NCBI RefSeq assembly: GCF_011752045.1 | Contig: NZ_JAAKXW010000001.1 | Coordinates: 992,001-1,056,000, forward strand | Source of the DNA: Microbacterium hydrocarbonoxydans | Lineage (GTDB): Bacteria; Actinomycetota; Actinomycetes; Actinomycetales; Microbacteriaceae | DNA length: 64,000 nucleotides | Direction of reading: 5' to 3' | Shown: positions 15,305 through 24,616 of the stretch, piece after piece | How the letters are laid out: the number at the start of each line of letters is the position of its first letter | Numbering within the stretch: position 1 is the first letter of the stretch | Notes under the pieces: generated by a model | The model's input: only the letters and a program-made list of their open reading frames with translations | What the model was told of the DNA's origin: nothing | The model's database searches: none | Position numbers and translations under genes: made by a program

Positions 15305-17374
15305 TCAGCCGCAACGCCGGAGCTGCTCCACTCCGTCCGAGCTCAGCACTCCGGCGCCTCCGACGATGACCACGGAACTCGTACCGCGCTGCCGGATGAA
15401 GTCCGCCGCAGCCGGGACGACGCAACTCTGCTCGGTGAGGAGCAGGGGCACTCCCCAGCGTCCTGCCAGGACGGATGCGGACAGCGCATCCGGGAAGCCT
15501 CCGCCGGCGGCCAGCAGAGCCTTCAGCGCGGTGCTGGGGAAGTATGCGGCGTTCACTGCGGCGTTCGTGCTGTACCGATCGCTACCGGAAAGCCGCTTCA
15601 CGACGAATCCCATAGACGTGAGCTGCGCCACGATGCCCTCGCTCATGACGCCGGTACCGCCGACGACCGTGATGGTCTTGGCGCTGATCTTGCGGATCGT
15701 CGCCAGCGTCGCGGCGTCCACGGCGCTCGCTGTCCCGTTCACGAGCAGCAGCGGCGTGCGGCTCGCGCTTCCCGCCGCCCCCGCGCTCAGCGCATCCGGA
15801 TAGTCCTCACCCGTCGCGAGGATCAGTCTCTCCGATGCGCCGCTCTGCTCGACGATCGCACGAGACGTCGCGTAGCGATCGGGCCCGGAGACGCGCACGA
15901 CCTGCGCGGCCGGCACGCGAGTCTTTACCTGTTTCAACACCTCGTCGCTGATGACCCCTGTGCCGCCCACCAGCACGACTCGCGTAGGAGCGAGCCGCGT
16001 GAGCTCGTCGCCGACCGCGTCTGGCAGCGCGGTCGGCGGGGTCAGGAGCAGGGATGCGTCAGCCCGGCCCGCCGCGGCTGTGGCGCTGAGCGGATCCGCG
16101 AATCCGAGACTTCCCGCGATGTATACGGTGCGCGTTCCGGAGGGCCAGGCAGCGCGCGATGCCTCGACAGCGGTCAGCTCGCGGCTCTCGCCCGCGATCC
16201 GATCGACCGTGATCGCCTTCGGCACGTACTTCGCCGACACCGCCGTGACGTCCGCGTATCCCAGGCGCTTGGCGGTCGCCTTCGCCTCGAGCGTGTGACC
16301 GGCGTCAGCGGCCGTGACCGAGTACCCGCGCTGCGTGGCGCCGGCGATCGCCTGCCCGTCGCGATACCACTGGTATGTGGTGGTGGTGGCGGCGGGAGTG
16401 AACACTCCGGTTGCGGTGATTACCTGTCCGGGTGTGACGTAGCCGTTGACCACGACGCGAGCATCCGAGAACGTCGACGTGAGCGTCGGCCCGAACCAGT
16501 CCGTGAAGTAGTTGTAGAAGTTCCGGTTGCCGTAGGCGGAGCAGCTGTCGCCTTCGCCGTAGCCCGCGCGCAGCGCCGCGGCGTTCGGCTGATAGGGCGT
16601 GTAGTAGTAGAGCGCCGCCGTGGCCTTGTTCGCGACGTACACCGGCGAACTTCCGCAGACATCCTTCCAGACGCCGGGTGAGACCTCGACCGGCGGGTGC
16701 CAGAGGATGTTCCAGGTCTTCCCCGGCGCATACCAGGTGAACCACTTGCCCTCCATGTAGATCTGCATCTGGCGGGCGGCGCCGTATATCTGGTGGAAGA
16801 ACCCGACGTAGTTCGGATCGCAGGCGACGCCACCGTCAGGGCAGCCCTGGCCGAGCGCCTTGCTGTAACGCCAGGCACTGGGCCAGGTGTGCGTCACCAG
16901 GCCCTGCTCCTTCTGCAGCATCACGATCAGCACCTGAGGATTGATGTTGCACGACTGCGCGACGCGATAGATGATCCGCGCTGCGGATTCGTTCGTCGCC
17001 CCGGTGTAGCCGCTGCAGTACGCGTCCGCGGGGCGGTTCACGGAGGTCGCCTTGTAGTCCTTGAGACAGACGATCGGGCCGTACTTGTCCGAACCGCCGA
17101 GGCACTTCGGAACCTTGCTGTTGAAGAACGTCTGGATCTGCGCCTCGGTCATCGTGCTCTTGTTCGTGAACACGGCATCGCTGATGATGTTTCCCGCACT
17201 GAACCCGACAAGCGTCGCCTTGATGTCTCGACCCGCCAGGCCCGAAGCTACGGAGGCGGATGCACCGGAGACGGGTACGAGAATCCCCACGACGAGCGCC
17301 GCCACGGCGGCGAATGTGGCGAATAGCCGGGACGCCCTCACGGCGTTTCGAGAGCTTCGGGCGCATCGAGACAT
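15305..17374 (-). CDS. Secreted protein with three cell-wall-binding repeat 2 domains, 689 aa
   Basis: An exported cell-surface protein. The signal peptide spans roughly residues 1-41 (basic start, then a hydrophobic run AAVAALVVGILVPVSGASAS). A cysteine-containing domain of about 250 residues follows, with CSGYTGATNESAARIIYRVA, VLIVMLQKEQGLVTHTWP and an aromatic-rich WFTWYAPGKTW. Then comes an Ig/fibronectin-like repeat (TYQWYRDGQAIAGATQ, SVTAADAGHTLEAKATA). Three CWB2 repeats follow from about residue 395, each with 'R(I/V)xGxxR(Y)xT' and 'VGGTGV(I/M)S' segments; CWB2 is known to attach proteins non-covalently to anionic cell-wall polymers. I chose ATG 17374 over a GTG 36 bases upstream because CACACT lies six bases before it. 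Location beside glycopolymer genes fits a ligand made by them. Confidence 0.87.
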   Translation of the reverse strand: MSRCARSSRNAVRASRLFATFAAVAALVVGILVPVSGASASVASGLAGRDIKATLVGFSAGNIISDAVFTNKSTMTEAQIQTFFNSKVPKCLGGSDKYGPIVCLKDYKATSVNRPADAYCSGYTGATNESAARIIYRVAQSCNINPQVLIVMLQKEQGLVTHTWPSAWRYSKALGQGCPDGGVACDPNYVGFFHQIYGAARQMQIYMEGKWFTWYAPGKTWNILWHPPVEVSPGVWKDVCGSSPVYVANKATAALYYYTPYQPNAAALRAGYGEGDSCSAYGNRNFYNYFTDWFGPTLTSTFSDARVVVNGYVTPGQVITATGVFTPAATTTTYQWYRDGQAIAGATQRGYSVTAADAGHTLEAKATAKRLGYADVTAVSAKYVPKAITVDRIAGESRELTAVEASRAAWPSGTRTVYIAGSLGFADPLSATAAAGRADASLLLTPPTALPDAVGDELTRLAPTRVVLVGGTGVISDEVLKQVKTRVPAAQVVRVSGPDRYATSRAIVEQSGASERLILATGEDYPDALSAGAAGSASRTPLLLVNGTASAVDAATLATIRKISAKTITVVGGTGVMSEGIVAQLTSMGFVVKRLSGSDRYSTNAAVNAAYFPSTALKALLAAGGGFPDALSASVLAGRWGVPLLLTEQSCVVPAAADFIRQRGTSSVVIVGGAGVLSSDGVEQLRRCG

Positions 17375-17380
17375 GTGACC

Positions 17381-17386
17381 AGTGTG
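17381..17386 (-). promoter_or_regulatory. Candidate -10 (CACACT), leaderless start of the CWB2 protein
   Basis: CACACT on the minus strand ends six bases before the ATG at 17374. It fits the spacing seen at many other starts in the window but is a weak match to TAnnnT. A short inverted repeat (ACCAGTG and CACTGGT) surrounds it at 17378-17413. Confidence 0.35.
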
Positions 17387-17475
17387 ACTGAAGTTGCAGA
17401 ATGATGCCACTGGTACCGGAGAAGACGCGCACGAAGGCGGCGTGTCGCCGAAACCCCCAGCGTGCGCTCAGCAGG

Positions 17476-18552
17476 TCACAGGTCGGCGTGCAGACCCCAC
17501 ACCCGCTCCGCGGATCCCATCCACGAGAACGCCCGGGAGCGGTCCTCGCCGAGCACTCGCAGGCGCACGCCTCCCGCGCCGACCGCATCGGCGACGGCAT
17601 CCGGCAGATCGGCGACCGGCACGATCGCGCCGCCGTCGGCGATGACATCCCGATGGACGCCGCTCTCGGCCGCCACCACGGGGACCCCCAGCGTCATCGC
17701 CTCGACGACCCGCCACGGCCAGGCGCTCCGCGTGCTCGTGGCGACGTACGCTGACGCTCCGCCCAGCGCGGCAGCTCTGTCCTCGACGGAGAGGACACCG
17801 CGGACATGCACGCGGTGCTCCGGAAGGCCCGCCGCGACGGCGACCTCCGACAGGCGCGGCTCCGCCCCCTCGGGCGCATCCAGAACGACGGCATCCAGTC
17901 CGGCGGCGATGGCACCGCGGAATCCGGTCTCGAGCGAATCGGCATCACCGCACAGGGCGACATAGCGAGAAGGGAGCGAGAGTTCCGAGCGGCGCGCGTC
18001 AGCGTCATCGGGCACAGCGAACCCCTCCGGCGCCGCGCCGGCGATCACCCGGATCCGCTCCCCCAGCTTCGGCTTCAGCTCGGCCAGCCGCTCTGCCATG
18101 GCATGCGACGGGACGACCACGGCATCCGCGTACTTCACGGCCCGCTTGAGCATCGCGCGCTGCCAGACGACCGCCGATTTGGAGAGCGTCTCCGGCGCCT
18201 CCCAGGCCTGAAGATCCCACAGGGTCACCGTGGTCTGGTCGTTGTCGTGCACCCTGTCGTGCCGCACGAGCGGCGCCATCAGGGTCGCCGAGTGGATCAG
18301 CCCGCCGCCGACCCCCGGCGTCAGGCCGAGCTGCCAGGATGCGGCCAGCTCGCGGCGCGCGAGCGGCAGTGTGCGCACCCCCGCGAGGCCCCGGATGGAG
18401 ACCGAGGCGCCCGCCGGCGCGATCGCCTCAACGTCACAGCCGGCCGGCGAGGTCGCCACGAGTCCCGCGGCCAGGTCGAGCGATGCCGACGCCTGGTCGG
18501 CATCCACGACGTGCACCAGCTGATCAAGGACAACACGCAGCCGAGCACTCAT
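17476..18552 (-). CDS. Glycosyltransferase family 4, 358 aa
   Basis: A GT-B enzyme with an unusual N-terminal half. The first 120 residues are short of the standard glycine loop; the fold is recognisable from GGLIHSATLMAPL and VTLWDLQAWEAPE. The C-terminal half is typical: ADAVVVPSHAMAERLAEL, IRVIAGAAPEGF, then the donor site SAWPWRVVEAMTLGVPVVAAE, which contains the second glutamate of EX7E. I chose ATG 18552 because it begins with the conserved MSARLRVVLDQLVHVVD and has TACGCT six bases upstream, implying a leaderless transcript. Frames extending further upstream are antisense to the LCP gene and unlikely to be coding. It stands alone between the CWB2 protein and the LCP ligase; substrate unknown. 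Confidence 0.82.
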   Translation of the reverse strand: MSARLRVVLDQLVHVVDADQASASLDLAAGLVATSPAGCDVEAIAPAGASVSIRGLAGVRTLPLARRELAASWQLGLTPGVGGGLIHSATLMAPLVRHDRVHDNDQTTVTLWDLQAWEAPETLSKSAVVWQRAMLKRAVKYADAVVVPSHAMAERLAELKPKLGERIRVIAGAAPEGFAVPDDADARRSELSLPSRYVALCGDADSLETGFRGAIAAGLDAVVLDAPEGAEPRLSEVAVAAGLPEHRVHVRGVLSVEDRAAALGGASAYVATSTRSAWPWRVVEAMTLGVPVVAAESGVHRDVIADGGAIVPVADLPDAVADAVGAGGVRLRVLGEDRSRAFSWMGSAERVWGLHADL

Positions 18553-18558
18553 GCGTCC

Positions 18559-18564
18559 AGCGTA
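18559..18564 (-). promoter_or_regulatory. Candidate -10 (TACGCT), leaderless glycosyltransferase start
   Basis: TACGCT on the minus strand is followed by GGACGC and then the ATG at 18552. A transcript starting about seven bases after the hexamer would begin at or next to the start codon. Confidence 0.55.
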
Positions 18565-18617
18565 ATCGCGCACCCGGGCCGAGCCTGGAAGCGCGCCCGG
18601 GAGCGCCACGCCTGCGC

Positions 18618-20069
18618 TCAGGGCGCGGGGTCGGGGGTCTCCGTCGGCGGATGCAGCGTCTGCTGGATCATCTCGTGGATGTGCGCGTAATCCGGCTCGT
18701 GCTCGTCCACCCCGAACTCGGGCGTGAGCTCGATCGTGGTCACGGGCAGCTTCTTCGCCTTCGTCACCAGCTCGAAGAACTCCGGGAGCTTGTCCTGTGG
18801 CAGGTCGGTGCTGATCAGCGCCGTGCCGGCAGCGGCGACCTCGTTGAACCGGGTGAGCACGGTCTGCGGCGTGAACTGCGCGAGGATCGCCTCCTGCAGC
18901 TCGCGCTGGCGCTTCATGCGGTCCCAGTCGCTCGTCGTGTAGCGGGAGCGGGCGTACCACTGCGCGGTCTCGCCGTCCATCTTCTGCTGCCCGACCTCGA
19001 TCCAGCCGGTCGCCCACTCCTCCACGGGCTGCCCCTCGTAGGCGGGTCCCCCGCCCTCCGGCAGCCGCTCCGTCACGTTGATGTCCACGCCCCCGAGTGC
19101 GTCCACGAGGGCCGCGAAGCCGTGCATGTCGACGAACACGTAGTACGGGATCTCGATGCCGAGCACTCCCTCCGCCGCATCCTTCGTCGCCTCGATGCCG
19201 GGCTCGGATCCGTGCGCGGCGGCATCCGGATACAGGCCGGCCCCCGCGTCCTCGCGACAGGTCTCCGCGGCGTTGCGGACGTGGTTCATCCAGCCGTTCC
19301 ATCCGCAGCTCGAAGAGCTGTGCCCCTCGAATCCGTCAGGATAGAGGGCCTGCATCGGGCTCCCCTCGCTGAACGGCGCGTTCGGAAGCTCGCGCGGGAT
19401 GCCGGTGATCGTGACGGCACCGGTGGCGGCGTTGACCGAGACCACTGAGATGCTGTCGAACCGCATGGAGTCGCGCCCCTCACCGCTGTCGGCGCCGAGG
19501 AGCAGGATGTTGTAGTAGCCGTCGCTGGGCGGCAGGCTCGGCCCGCTCTGCCCGAAGATCGTGCTGATCGTGTTGCGGGCCGAGCCGACCACGGTCGCCG
19601 CATAGGCGGTCCCGCTGCCGATCAGCCCGAGCAGCAGCAGCGCCACGAGCGGGATCGCGAGCTTCGAGAGGCCGTCGACCTTCACCAGGCGGACGAGCCG
19701 CAGCGCATCGAGCGTCAGCACGACCCAGAGCAGGAGGTAGCCGATCAGCAGCGCCTGCACGAGCGTGAGGACGACCGCCGAGAACCACCCTGCGCCGACA
19801 GTGAGCCAGAGCAGCGTGGGACGCGCGAAGAGCGCGAGACCGCCCGAGAGGAGCACGAGGAACCACGCCAGCAGCGTCGCCCCGAGACCGAACCGGCCCA
19901 GACGGCGACTGCCTGCCAGCACCTGCGCCGACCCGGGTACGAGAACGTTGAGCGCCACCAGCCACCAGCCGCGCTTCGCCATGAGAGCGGCGTCCGTGAC
20001 ATCGGGGTTGCGGAGCGGCCGCGTCTCGATCAGGGGTCGCGCCGCGACACGCGGCGGCGCAAGGGTCAC
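18618..20069 (-). CDS. LytR-CpsA-Psr (LCP) family glycopolymer ligase, 483 aa
   Basis: A membrane-anchored enzyme that should transfer a lipid-linked glycopolymer to peptidoglycan outside the cell. The N-terminal 150 residues hold about four hydrophobic helices, more than the single helix of most LCP proteins, starting with [19 protein letters not shown]. The LCP domain runs from ~175 to ~440: [20 protein letters not shown] carries the pyrophosphate-binding acidic and arginine residues, [10 protein letters not shown] is the next conserved loop, and [20 protein letters not shown] is the late Arg-rich helix. The start is GTG at 20069, overlapping the purE stop as GTGA, so it is co-transcribed with purE. 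It is the obvious final attachment step for the polymers of this neighbourhood. Confidence 0.9.
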   Translation of the reverse strand: MTLAPPRVAARPLIETRPLRNPDVTDAALMAKRGWWLVALNVLVPGSAQVLAGSRRLGRFGLGATLLAWFLVLLSGGLALFARPTLLWLTVGAGWFSAVVLTLVQALLIGYLLLWVVLTLDALRLVRLVKVDGLSKLAIPLVALLLLGLIGSGTAYAATVVGSARNTISTIFGQSGPSLPPSDGYYNILLLGADSGEGRDSMRFDSISVVSVNAATGAVTITGIPRELPNAPFSEGSPMQALYPDGFEGHSSSSCGWNGWMNHVRNAAETCREDAGAGLYPDAAAHGSEPGIEATKDAAEGVLGIEIPYYVFVDMHGFAALVDALGGVDINVTERLPEGGGPAYEGQPVEEWATGWIEVGQQKMDGETAQWYARSRYTTSDWDRMKRQRELQEAILAQFTPQTVLTRFNEVAAAGTALISTDLPQDKLPEFFELVTKAKKLPVTTIELTPEFGVDEHEPDYAHIHEMIQQTLHPPTETPDPAP

Positions 20070-20581
20070 AGCGATCCCTTCAGCCGATCGTTCTTCTCGG
20101 CGACCTGGGCCTCCAGGTCGCGGGCGTAGGCCTCGACGCGGTCGGCCAGCGCATCGTCCCCTGTCCCGAGGATGCGCGCGGCGAGGATGCCCGCGTTGCG
20201 GGCGCCGCCGATGGAGACGGTGGCGACGGGGATGCCGGCCGGCATCTGAACGATCGAGAGCAGCGAGTCCATGCCGTCGAGGAAGGCCAGCGGCACGGGC
20301 ACTCCGACCACCGGCAGCGGCGTCATGGACGCGAGCATGCCCGGCAGGTGGGCCGCTCCCCCGGCCCCGGCGATGATGACCCGGATGCCGCGGCCGCGCG
20401 CCTCGCGGGCGTACTGCATGAGCTTGTCCGGAGTGCGATGGGCGGAGACGACCTCCACCTCATGGGGGATGCCGAAGTCCGTCAGCGCCTGGGAGGCGTC
20501 GCTCATCACGCGCCAGTCGGAATCGGATCCCATCACGACGCCGACCAGGGGTGCGGCGGAGGAGTGCAGCGGCTCAGTCAC
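20066..20581 (-). CDS. purE: N5-carboxyaminoimidazole ribonucleotide mutase PurE, 171 aa
   Basis: A purine biosynthesis enzyme that isomerises N5-CAIR to CAIR in the cytoplasm. The signature [13 protein letters not shown] binds the phosphate and carries the catalytic serine region. [14 protein letters not shown] carries the catalytic histidine, and [13 protein letters not shown] is the third conserved loop. The length of 171 aa is normal for bacterial class I PurE. I chose the GTG at 20581 because TACCCT lies six bases before it. Its partner purK is 77 bases upstream on the same strand, and the LCP gene follows with a GTGA overlap. Confidence 0.95.
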   Translation of the reverse strand: MTEPLHSSAAPLVGVVMGSDSDWRVMSDASQALTDFGIPHEVEVVSAHRTPDKLMQYAREARGRGIRVIIAGAGGAAHLPGMLASMTPLPVVGVPVPLAFLDGMDSLLSIVQMPAGIPVATVSIGGARNAGILAARILGTGDDALADRVEAYARDLEAQVAEKNDRLKGSL

Positions 20582-20587
20582 CTGAAC

Positions 20588-20593
20588 AGGGTA
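20588..20593 (-). promoter_or_regulatory. Candidate -10 (TACCCT), leaderless purE start
   Basis: TACCCT reads on the minus strand in the 77-base purK-purE gap, followed by GTTCAG and the GTG at 20581. There is no ribosome site in these six bases, which supports a leaderless message. Confidence 0.5.
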
Positions 20594-20658
20594 CGGGCCG
20601 GCGCTGGGAGAAACCCCCAGCGGCACGCCTCCCTGGCGGAGTGTGACGCTCCCCCGGC

Positions 20659-21783
20659 TCAGGCGAAGTGCGCCGCCGCCGCGCGGGCCTCGTACACGGC
20701 GTCGTCGAGGTCGTCCCCTGAGACGTTGACGTGCCCGACCTTGCGGCCGGGGCGCGGCGCCTTGCCGTAAGTGTGGATCTTCGCGGACGGGTGCTCCATC
20801 ATCGCCGCGGCGAAGCGCTCATCGAGCGTGCCCTCCGCGGGACCGCCGAGGATGTTCACCATGACCGACCACGGCGCACGGGGCGAGGCATCGCCCAGCG
20901 GAAGGTCGGCGACCGCCCGCAGGTGCTGCTCGAACTGGCCGGTGATCGCGCCGTCCTGACTCCAGTGGCCGCTGTTGTGGGGCCGCATCGCGAGCTCGTT
21001 GACGAGGATGCGCTCGTCGTCGGTCTCGAACAGCTCGACCGCGAGCATGCCGGTGACGCCGAGCCCCTCGGCGATCGCGCGGCCGATGCCCTCGGCGACG
21101 CGCACGAGACGCTCGGATGCCGCCGGCGCGGGTGCGAGCACCTCGGCGCAGACGCCGTCGCGCTGCACGGTCTCCACGACCGGATACGCGACGATCTGTC
21201 CGCCGGGGCGGCGGGCGACCTGTTGGGCGAGCTCACGGACGAAGCCGACGAGCTCCTCGACGAGGAGGGCCTGATCGTCGGCGAGCGCGTCCAGCCAGTC
21301 CTGAGCCTCGCCCGCGCCGCGGACGACGCGCACGCCCTTGCCGTCGTAGCCGCCCCGCGGGGTCTTCACCACGCCCCTGCCGTCGTGCGCGTCGAGGAAG
21401 GCCTGCAGCTCGCCGGCGTCGCGGACGGCGGCCCAGTCGGGCTGCGGGATGCCGAGCTCGCCGAGCCGCGCGCGCATGACCAGCTTGTCCTGCGCGTACT
21501 GCAGAGCGTCGGGCCCCGGGTGCACGGCGACGCCGTCGGCCACGAGAGCGCGGAGCACGTCCTGCGGCACGTGCTCGTGATCGAAGGTGACGACGTCGAC
21601 GTCCTTGACGAAGTCCCGGACGGCGTCCAGATCGCGGTAGTCGCCGACGGCCGTGGCCGCCAGCTGGGCCGACATGCCCTCACCCTCCGCGAGGACCCGC
21701 AGGTCGAGTCCGAGTTCGACCGCCGGAGCGATCATCATCCGTGCCAGCTGGCCTCCGCCGATCACGCCCACACGCAGCGTCAT
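20659..21783 (-). CDS. purK: 5-(carboxyamino)imidazole ribonucleotide synthase PurK, 374 aa
   Basis: An ATP-grasp enzyme that carboxylates AIR with bicarbonate and ATP to give N5-CAIR, the substrate of the adjacent PurE. The N-terminal Rossmann-like domain begins [16 protein letters not shown]. The ATP-grasp region contains [54 protein letters not shown] and the signature [13 protein letters not shown], with metal-binding residues. I chose ATG 21783, preceded by GGAGGCGG, a good ribosome site; upstream codons are not conserved in character. Confidence 0.95.
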   Translation of the reverse strand: MTLRVGVIGGGQLARMMIAPAVELGLDLRVLAEGEGMSAQLAATAVGDYRDLDAVRDFVKDVDVVTFDHEHVPQDVLRALVADGVAVHPGPDALQYAQDKLVMRARLGELGIPQPDWAAVRDAGELQAFLDAHDGRGVVKTPRGGYDGKGVRVVRGAGEAQDWLDALADDQALLVEELVGFVRELAQQVARRPGGQIVAYPVVETVQRDGVCAEVLAPAPAASERLVRVAEGIGRAIAEGLGVTGMLAVELFETDDERILVNELAMRPHNSGHWSQDGAITGQFEQHLRAVADLPLGDASPRAPWSVMVNILGGPAEGTLDERFAAAMMEHPSAKIHTYGKAPRPGRKVGHVNVSGDDLDDAVYEARAAAAHFA

Positions 21784-21885
21784 ATGCCGCCTCCATTCGT
21801 CCTGACCATTCTCCCGCATGGTTGCGGAAGCAGATCACACGGTCACGCACGGCCGCGGACGTCTCGACGCGGTCGGCGCGGGCGC

Positions 21886-22440
21886 TCAGAGCCCTGTCGC
21901 GGCGTCCTGCCCCGTCTGCGCATCGCGATGGGCGAGGATCTGGCTGACCTCGATCTGATCGGCGAGAGTCTCGTGCACGAGAGTGACGTTCGGCACGTTG
22001 GAGAGGCGGAGCGGGGCGTCGACGCCGTTCGAGAGGGTGATCGTGCCGACTCCCCAGATCCGCTGCAGGATGCCGCGGCGGACGCCGATGGTGTAACCGC
22101 GAGCGTGCGACATCTCCCGCCGGCTCCTCGCGCCGATCCCCTCGCTCACGATCACGCGCCGGGTCGTGACCGTCACCGTGCGCGAGTACCAGATCACGAA
22201 GGGCACGATCACGGCGACCACGACGAGCACACCCGCTGCGGTCAGCAGCATCCAGTCCTCGAAGGGCGCCGGGAGATTCCCGAGGAAGTAGGCCGTGGCG
22301 CCGCACGCGACGATGAGCAGCAGGGCCGACCACGCCAACCGGCGGGCGTGGCCCCGGAACCGTGCGATGAGCAGCTCCTCCGCAGGCACGCCGGGTGGCG
22401 GCATCGTCGGCCGTCCGCCGAGCGTCACGGGCTGGGTCAC
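21886..22440 (-). CDS. Bacterial PH-domain membrane protein, 184 aa
   Basis: A small inner-membrane protein. A cytoplasmic start of ~30 residues leads to two hydrophobic helices (WSALLLIVACGATAYFL and MLLTAAGVLVVVAVIVPFVI). The bPH2-type domain follows, with the typical strands RTVTVTTRRVIVSEGIGARS and SHARGYTIGVRRGILQRIWG, ending in a short helix VHETLADQIEVSQI. The function of bacterial PH domains of this kind is not established. It lies between birA and purK in the same orientation, an arrangement I recall from other actinobacteria. The start is GTG at 22440, preceded by CACAAT and GGAGGG. Confidence 0.8.
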   Translation of the reverse strand: MTQPVTLGGRPTMPPPGVPAEELLIARFRGHARRLAWSALLLIVACGATAYFLGNLPAPFEDWMLLTAAGVLVVVAVIVPFVIWYSRTVTVTTRRVIVSEGIGARSRREMSHARGYTIGVRRGILQRIWGVGTITLSNGVDAPLRLSNVPNVTLVHETLADQIEVSQILAHRDAQTGQDAATGL

Positions 22441-22446
22441 CCCTCC

Positions 22447-22452
22447 ATTGTG
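22447..22452 (-). promoter_or_regulatory. Candidate -10 (CACAAT) at the PH-domain gene
   Basis: CACAAT on the minus strand, then GGAGGG, then the GTG at 22440. The GGAGGG could act as a ribosome site if transcription starts further upstream, so leaderless use is only a possibility. Confidence 0.35.
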
Positions 22453-22491
22453 CCTGCAGGGCCGGACATCGGCGCTCGCATGACGGGCGTG

Positions 22492-23259
22492 TCAGTCTTC
22501 GGCAGGGCGGACATGCACGACGTCGCCTGCGGAGACCGTGTGCTCGGCCCCGTCGGCGACCACCAGCAGCCTCCCGTCGGCGTCGAGTGAGGTCGCGACC
22601 CCTTCGAGGATCCGGTCACCCGGCAGAGAGATGCGGACGTCGAGGCCGAGCGTCCCGCAGCGGGCCGTCACGGCCCCGTGCAGCCCGCTGCGCACAGCGT
22701 CGCCGGTCGTGGCGAGCTCCGCGACGAGGTCGTCGAGCGCACGCAGGTAGTCGGCGAGCATCCGGTCGACATCCGCCTGGACGCCGAGCGCGGCGAACGA
22801 GGTGGCGGTGGGGACGGGGAGCTCGGTTGCCGTCATCGCCGTGTTCACGCCGGTGCCGACGATCACGGCGTCCGCCGTGGCCTCGGCGAGGATGCCGCAG
22901 ATCTTGCGGCCGTCGACGAGCACGTCGTTCGGCCATTTCACCGAGACGTCATGCCCGGGGAGCTGCGCGGCGACGGCATCGGCCATGGCCGCTCCCGCCG
23001 CGAGCGGGATCCAGCCGCGGACGTCGATCTCCGGCAGGCGACGCAGCAGCGTCGAGATCGCCACGGACGACCCGGCCGGCGCGGTCCAGACGCGATCCAG
23101 GCGCCCGCGACCCGCCGTCTGGTGCTCCGTGAGGAGCACCGAGAGGTGAGGCCACGCGGCGGCGTCGGCGGCGAGCGCACGGAGGTCGGCGTTGGTCGAT
23201 CCGGTCTCGGGAAGCACCTCGAGGCGCGCGGCGATCCGGCGGGATGCGGACAGCTCCAT
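22492..23259 (-). CDS. birA: Biotin-[acetyl-CoA-carboxylase] ligase BirA, class I, 255 aa
   Basis: It activates biotin as biotinyl-AMP and attaches it to the carrier lysine of biotin-dependent carboxylases. Conserved pieces are LPETGSTNADLRAL, the adenylate-binding TAGRGRLDRVW, SVKWPNDVLVDGRKICGIL with the catalytic lysine region, and IVGTGVNTAM. The C-terminal SH3-like cap spans the last ~50 residues. There is no N-terminal helix-turn-helix, so this is a class I ligase and not a repressor. It begins two bases before the stop of the upstream transferase gene at 23262, so both are probably on one mRNA. Confidence 0.93.
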   Translation of the reverse strand: MELSASRRIAARLEVLPETGSTNADLRALAADAAAWPHLSVLLTEHQTAGRGRLDRVWTAPAGSSVAISTLLRRLPEIDVRGWIPLAAGAAMADAVAAQLPGHDVSVKWPNDVLVDGRKICGILAEATADAVIVGTGVNTAMTATELPVPTATSFAALGVQADVDRMLADYLRALDDLVAELATTGDAVRSGLHGAVTARCGTLGLDVRISLPGDRILEGVATSLDADGRLLVVADGAEHTVSAGDVVHVRPAED

Positions 23260-23261
23260 GC

Positions 23262-24545
23262 TCAGTCGTCCTCGCCGACGCCTTCTTCGTCGTCATCGTC
23301 CTCGTCCACCCGGACGGCACCGATCTCGTGGGCATGCCAGGCATCCCATTCGCCCATGAGCCGCTCGATCGCGGCGTGGAACTTCGCGGTGGCGACGCCC
23401 GGCGTCGTGTCGCCGAAGTAGTGCTGCACCCACATCCTCAGGCGGGCGATCGCGGCCTCATCGGCGCGGACGCGCTCGACCTCGGCGACGATGTCGCGGG
23501 CGCCGTCCACGGTGAGCCACTCGCAGTCGGAGAGGTACCCGTTGGTGTCGACGGAGGCACGCTCGTCAGCAGGGCGGGTGATCATCAGCGGCTTGCCCAC
23601 CGCCAGCCTGTCGTAGACCATCGCGGAGATGTCGACGACGGCGACGTCCGCCGCCGCCAGTTGCCAGCCGAGGTCCGCACCGTCGTCGTACACGTGCTGG
23701 GCCGTGCGGTCCGTCGCGTTGGCCGCTTCGATCGCCGCGATGATCCGCTTGTGCGCGGCCCCGTACTCGGCGTTCACGACACCGCTGCGGGGGTGCGGGC
23801 GATAGATGACGCGGTGGCGGCCGGTGGCGAGGAGCGCGGTGACCAGCGCCTCTCCGTGAGTGGCGATCGAGCCGTAGTGGGCGCTGGGCCGGTCTCCCTC
23901 CCAGGTCGGCGCGTAGAGCACGACCACCCTGTCATCGGGCGTGTAGGGAAGCGCGCCGGAGTAGTGGTCGGCCTGCGGTCGGCCGATCTCGATCGTGCGC
24001 TTGTCGATGTCGTAGTCCCAGAGTGTCCGGGAGAGCCGGTCCCGCGCCGCCTGACCCGCGACCAGGGCGTAGTCGTACGCCTTGTACTGGTTCGTGGTCA
24101 TGTACATCTTGTCGGACTCGCCGTGGTTGATGAACACGTGCCAGCGCCGTCCGTACCGGAACATCTGGAAGTTCCGGGTGTTCTGATTCACGTACAGGAC
24201 GACGCGGATGTCTTGTTTCGCGATGAACTTCTCGAGGTTGCGGACGGTGGGCACGAACGCCACGGGCGGGGCATCCTCGTCGAGGAGCTTCTCCGCTCCC
24301 GTCGCCTGACGGGACAGCACCACGACCGGCCACCGCTCGGCCAGTTCGGCGAGAGGACGGTACCACTGCCGCATCTGGTACATGTTCACTGCGCCGTCGG
24401 CGAAGTAGACCGCGATCCGATAGTGGTCATGCGGGTGCGGCCCGAGAGCGGACAGCCGGCGGCGCACGCGCTGCACGGCGGAACGGGACGCGAGAGCGTG
24501 CCTCAGCAGACGGTAGGCCTTCTTCGCGTCAGAAACTGCACCCAT
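23262..24545 (-). CDS. CDP-glycerol glycerophosphotransferase-family protein, 427 aa (tandem copy A)
   Basis: A GT-B-fold polymer-type transferase related to TagB/TagF, acting at the inner membrane face. A short basic N-terminus leads to HYRIAVYFADGAVNMYQMRQ. The acceptor half holds the strongly conserved WHVFINHGESDKMYM, with the HGxSxK motif used for catalysis. The donor half has VVVLYAPTWEGDRPSAHYGS, IYRPHPRSGVV and VAVVDISAMVYDRLAVGKPL, equivalent to the TagF 'DYSS' region. The C-terminal tail is very acidic (EDDDDEEG). It is a tandem paralog of 24617-25903, with a 64-base identical DNA run. Start ATG 24545 follows TACTCT by six bases. CDP-glycerol or CDP-ribitol use is inferred from the family. 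Confidence 0.84.
   Translation of the reverse strand: MGAVSDAKKAYRLLRHALASRSAVQRVRRRLSALGPHPHDHYRIAVYFADGAVNMYQMRQWYRPLAELAERWPVVVLSRQATGAEKLLDEDAPPVAFVPTVRNLEKFIAKQDIRVVLYVNQNTRNFQMFRYGRRWHVFINHGESDKMYMTTNQYKAYDYALVAGQAARDRLSRTLWDYDIDKRTIEIGRPQADHYSGALPYTPDDRVVVLYAPTWEGDRPSAHYGSIATHGEALVTALLATGRHRVIYRPHPRSGVVNAEYGAAHKRIIAAIEAANATDRTAQHVYDDGADLGWQLAAADVAVVDISAMVYDRLAVGKPLMITRPADERASVDTNGYLSDCEWLTVDGARDIVAEVERVRADEAAIARLRMWVQHYFGDTTPGVATAKFHAAIERLMGEWDAWHAHEIGAVRVDEDDDDEEGVGEDD
24139..24202. repeat. 64-base exact repeat, copy in transferase A
   Basis: This stretch is identical at every base to 25506-25569 in the neighbouring paralog. It encodes the segment around VNQNTRNFQMFRYGRRW. The surrounding genes have diverged by substitutions, so the exact run suggests gene conversion or strong constraint. 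Confidence 0.85.
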
Positions 24546-24551
24546 CCCTCC

Positions 24552-24557
24552 AGAGTA
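24552..24557 (-). promoter_or_regulatory. Candidate -10 (TACTCT), start of transferase A
   Basis: TACTCT, GGAGGG, ATG(24545) on the minus strand. It lies in the 71-base gap between the two tandem paralogs, so copy A can be transcribed independently of copy B. Confidence 0.5.
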
Positions 24558-24616
24558 CTGAGTCCAGGAATGTCGCGAAGATGCGTGACGACCCGGAGCC
24601 CCGCCCTGCGCGCCGC

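Noticed and set aside
22492..23259. BirA as a biotin repressor
   Set aside because: The protein starts directly at the catalytic domain with no helix-turn-helix, so it cannot be the bifunctional class II form.
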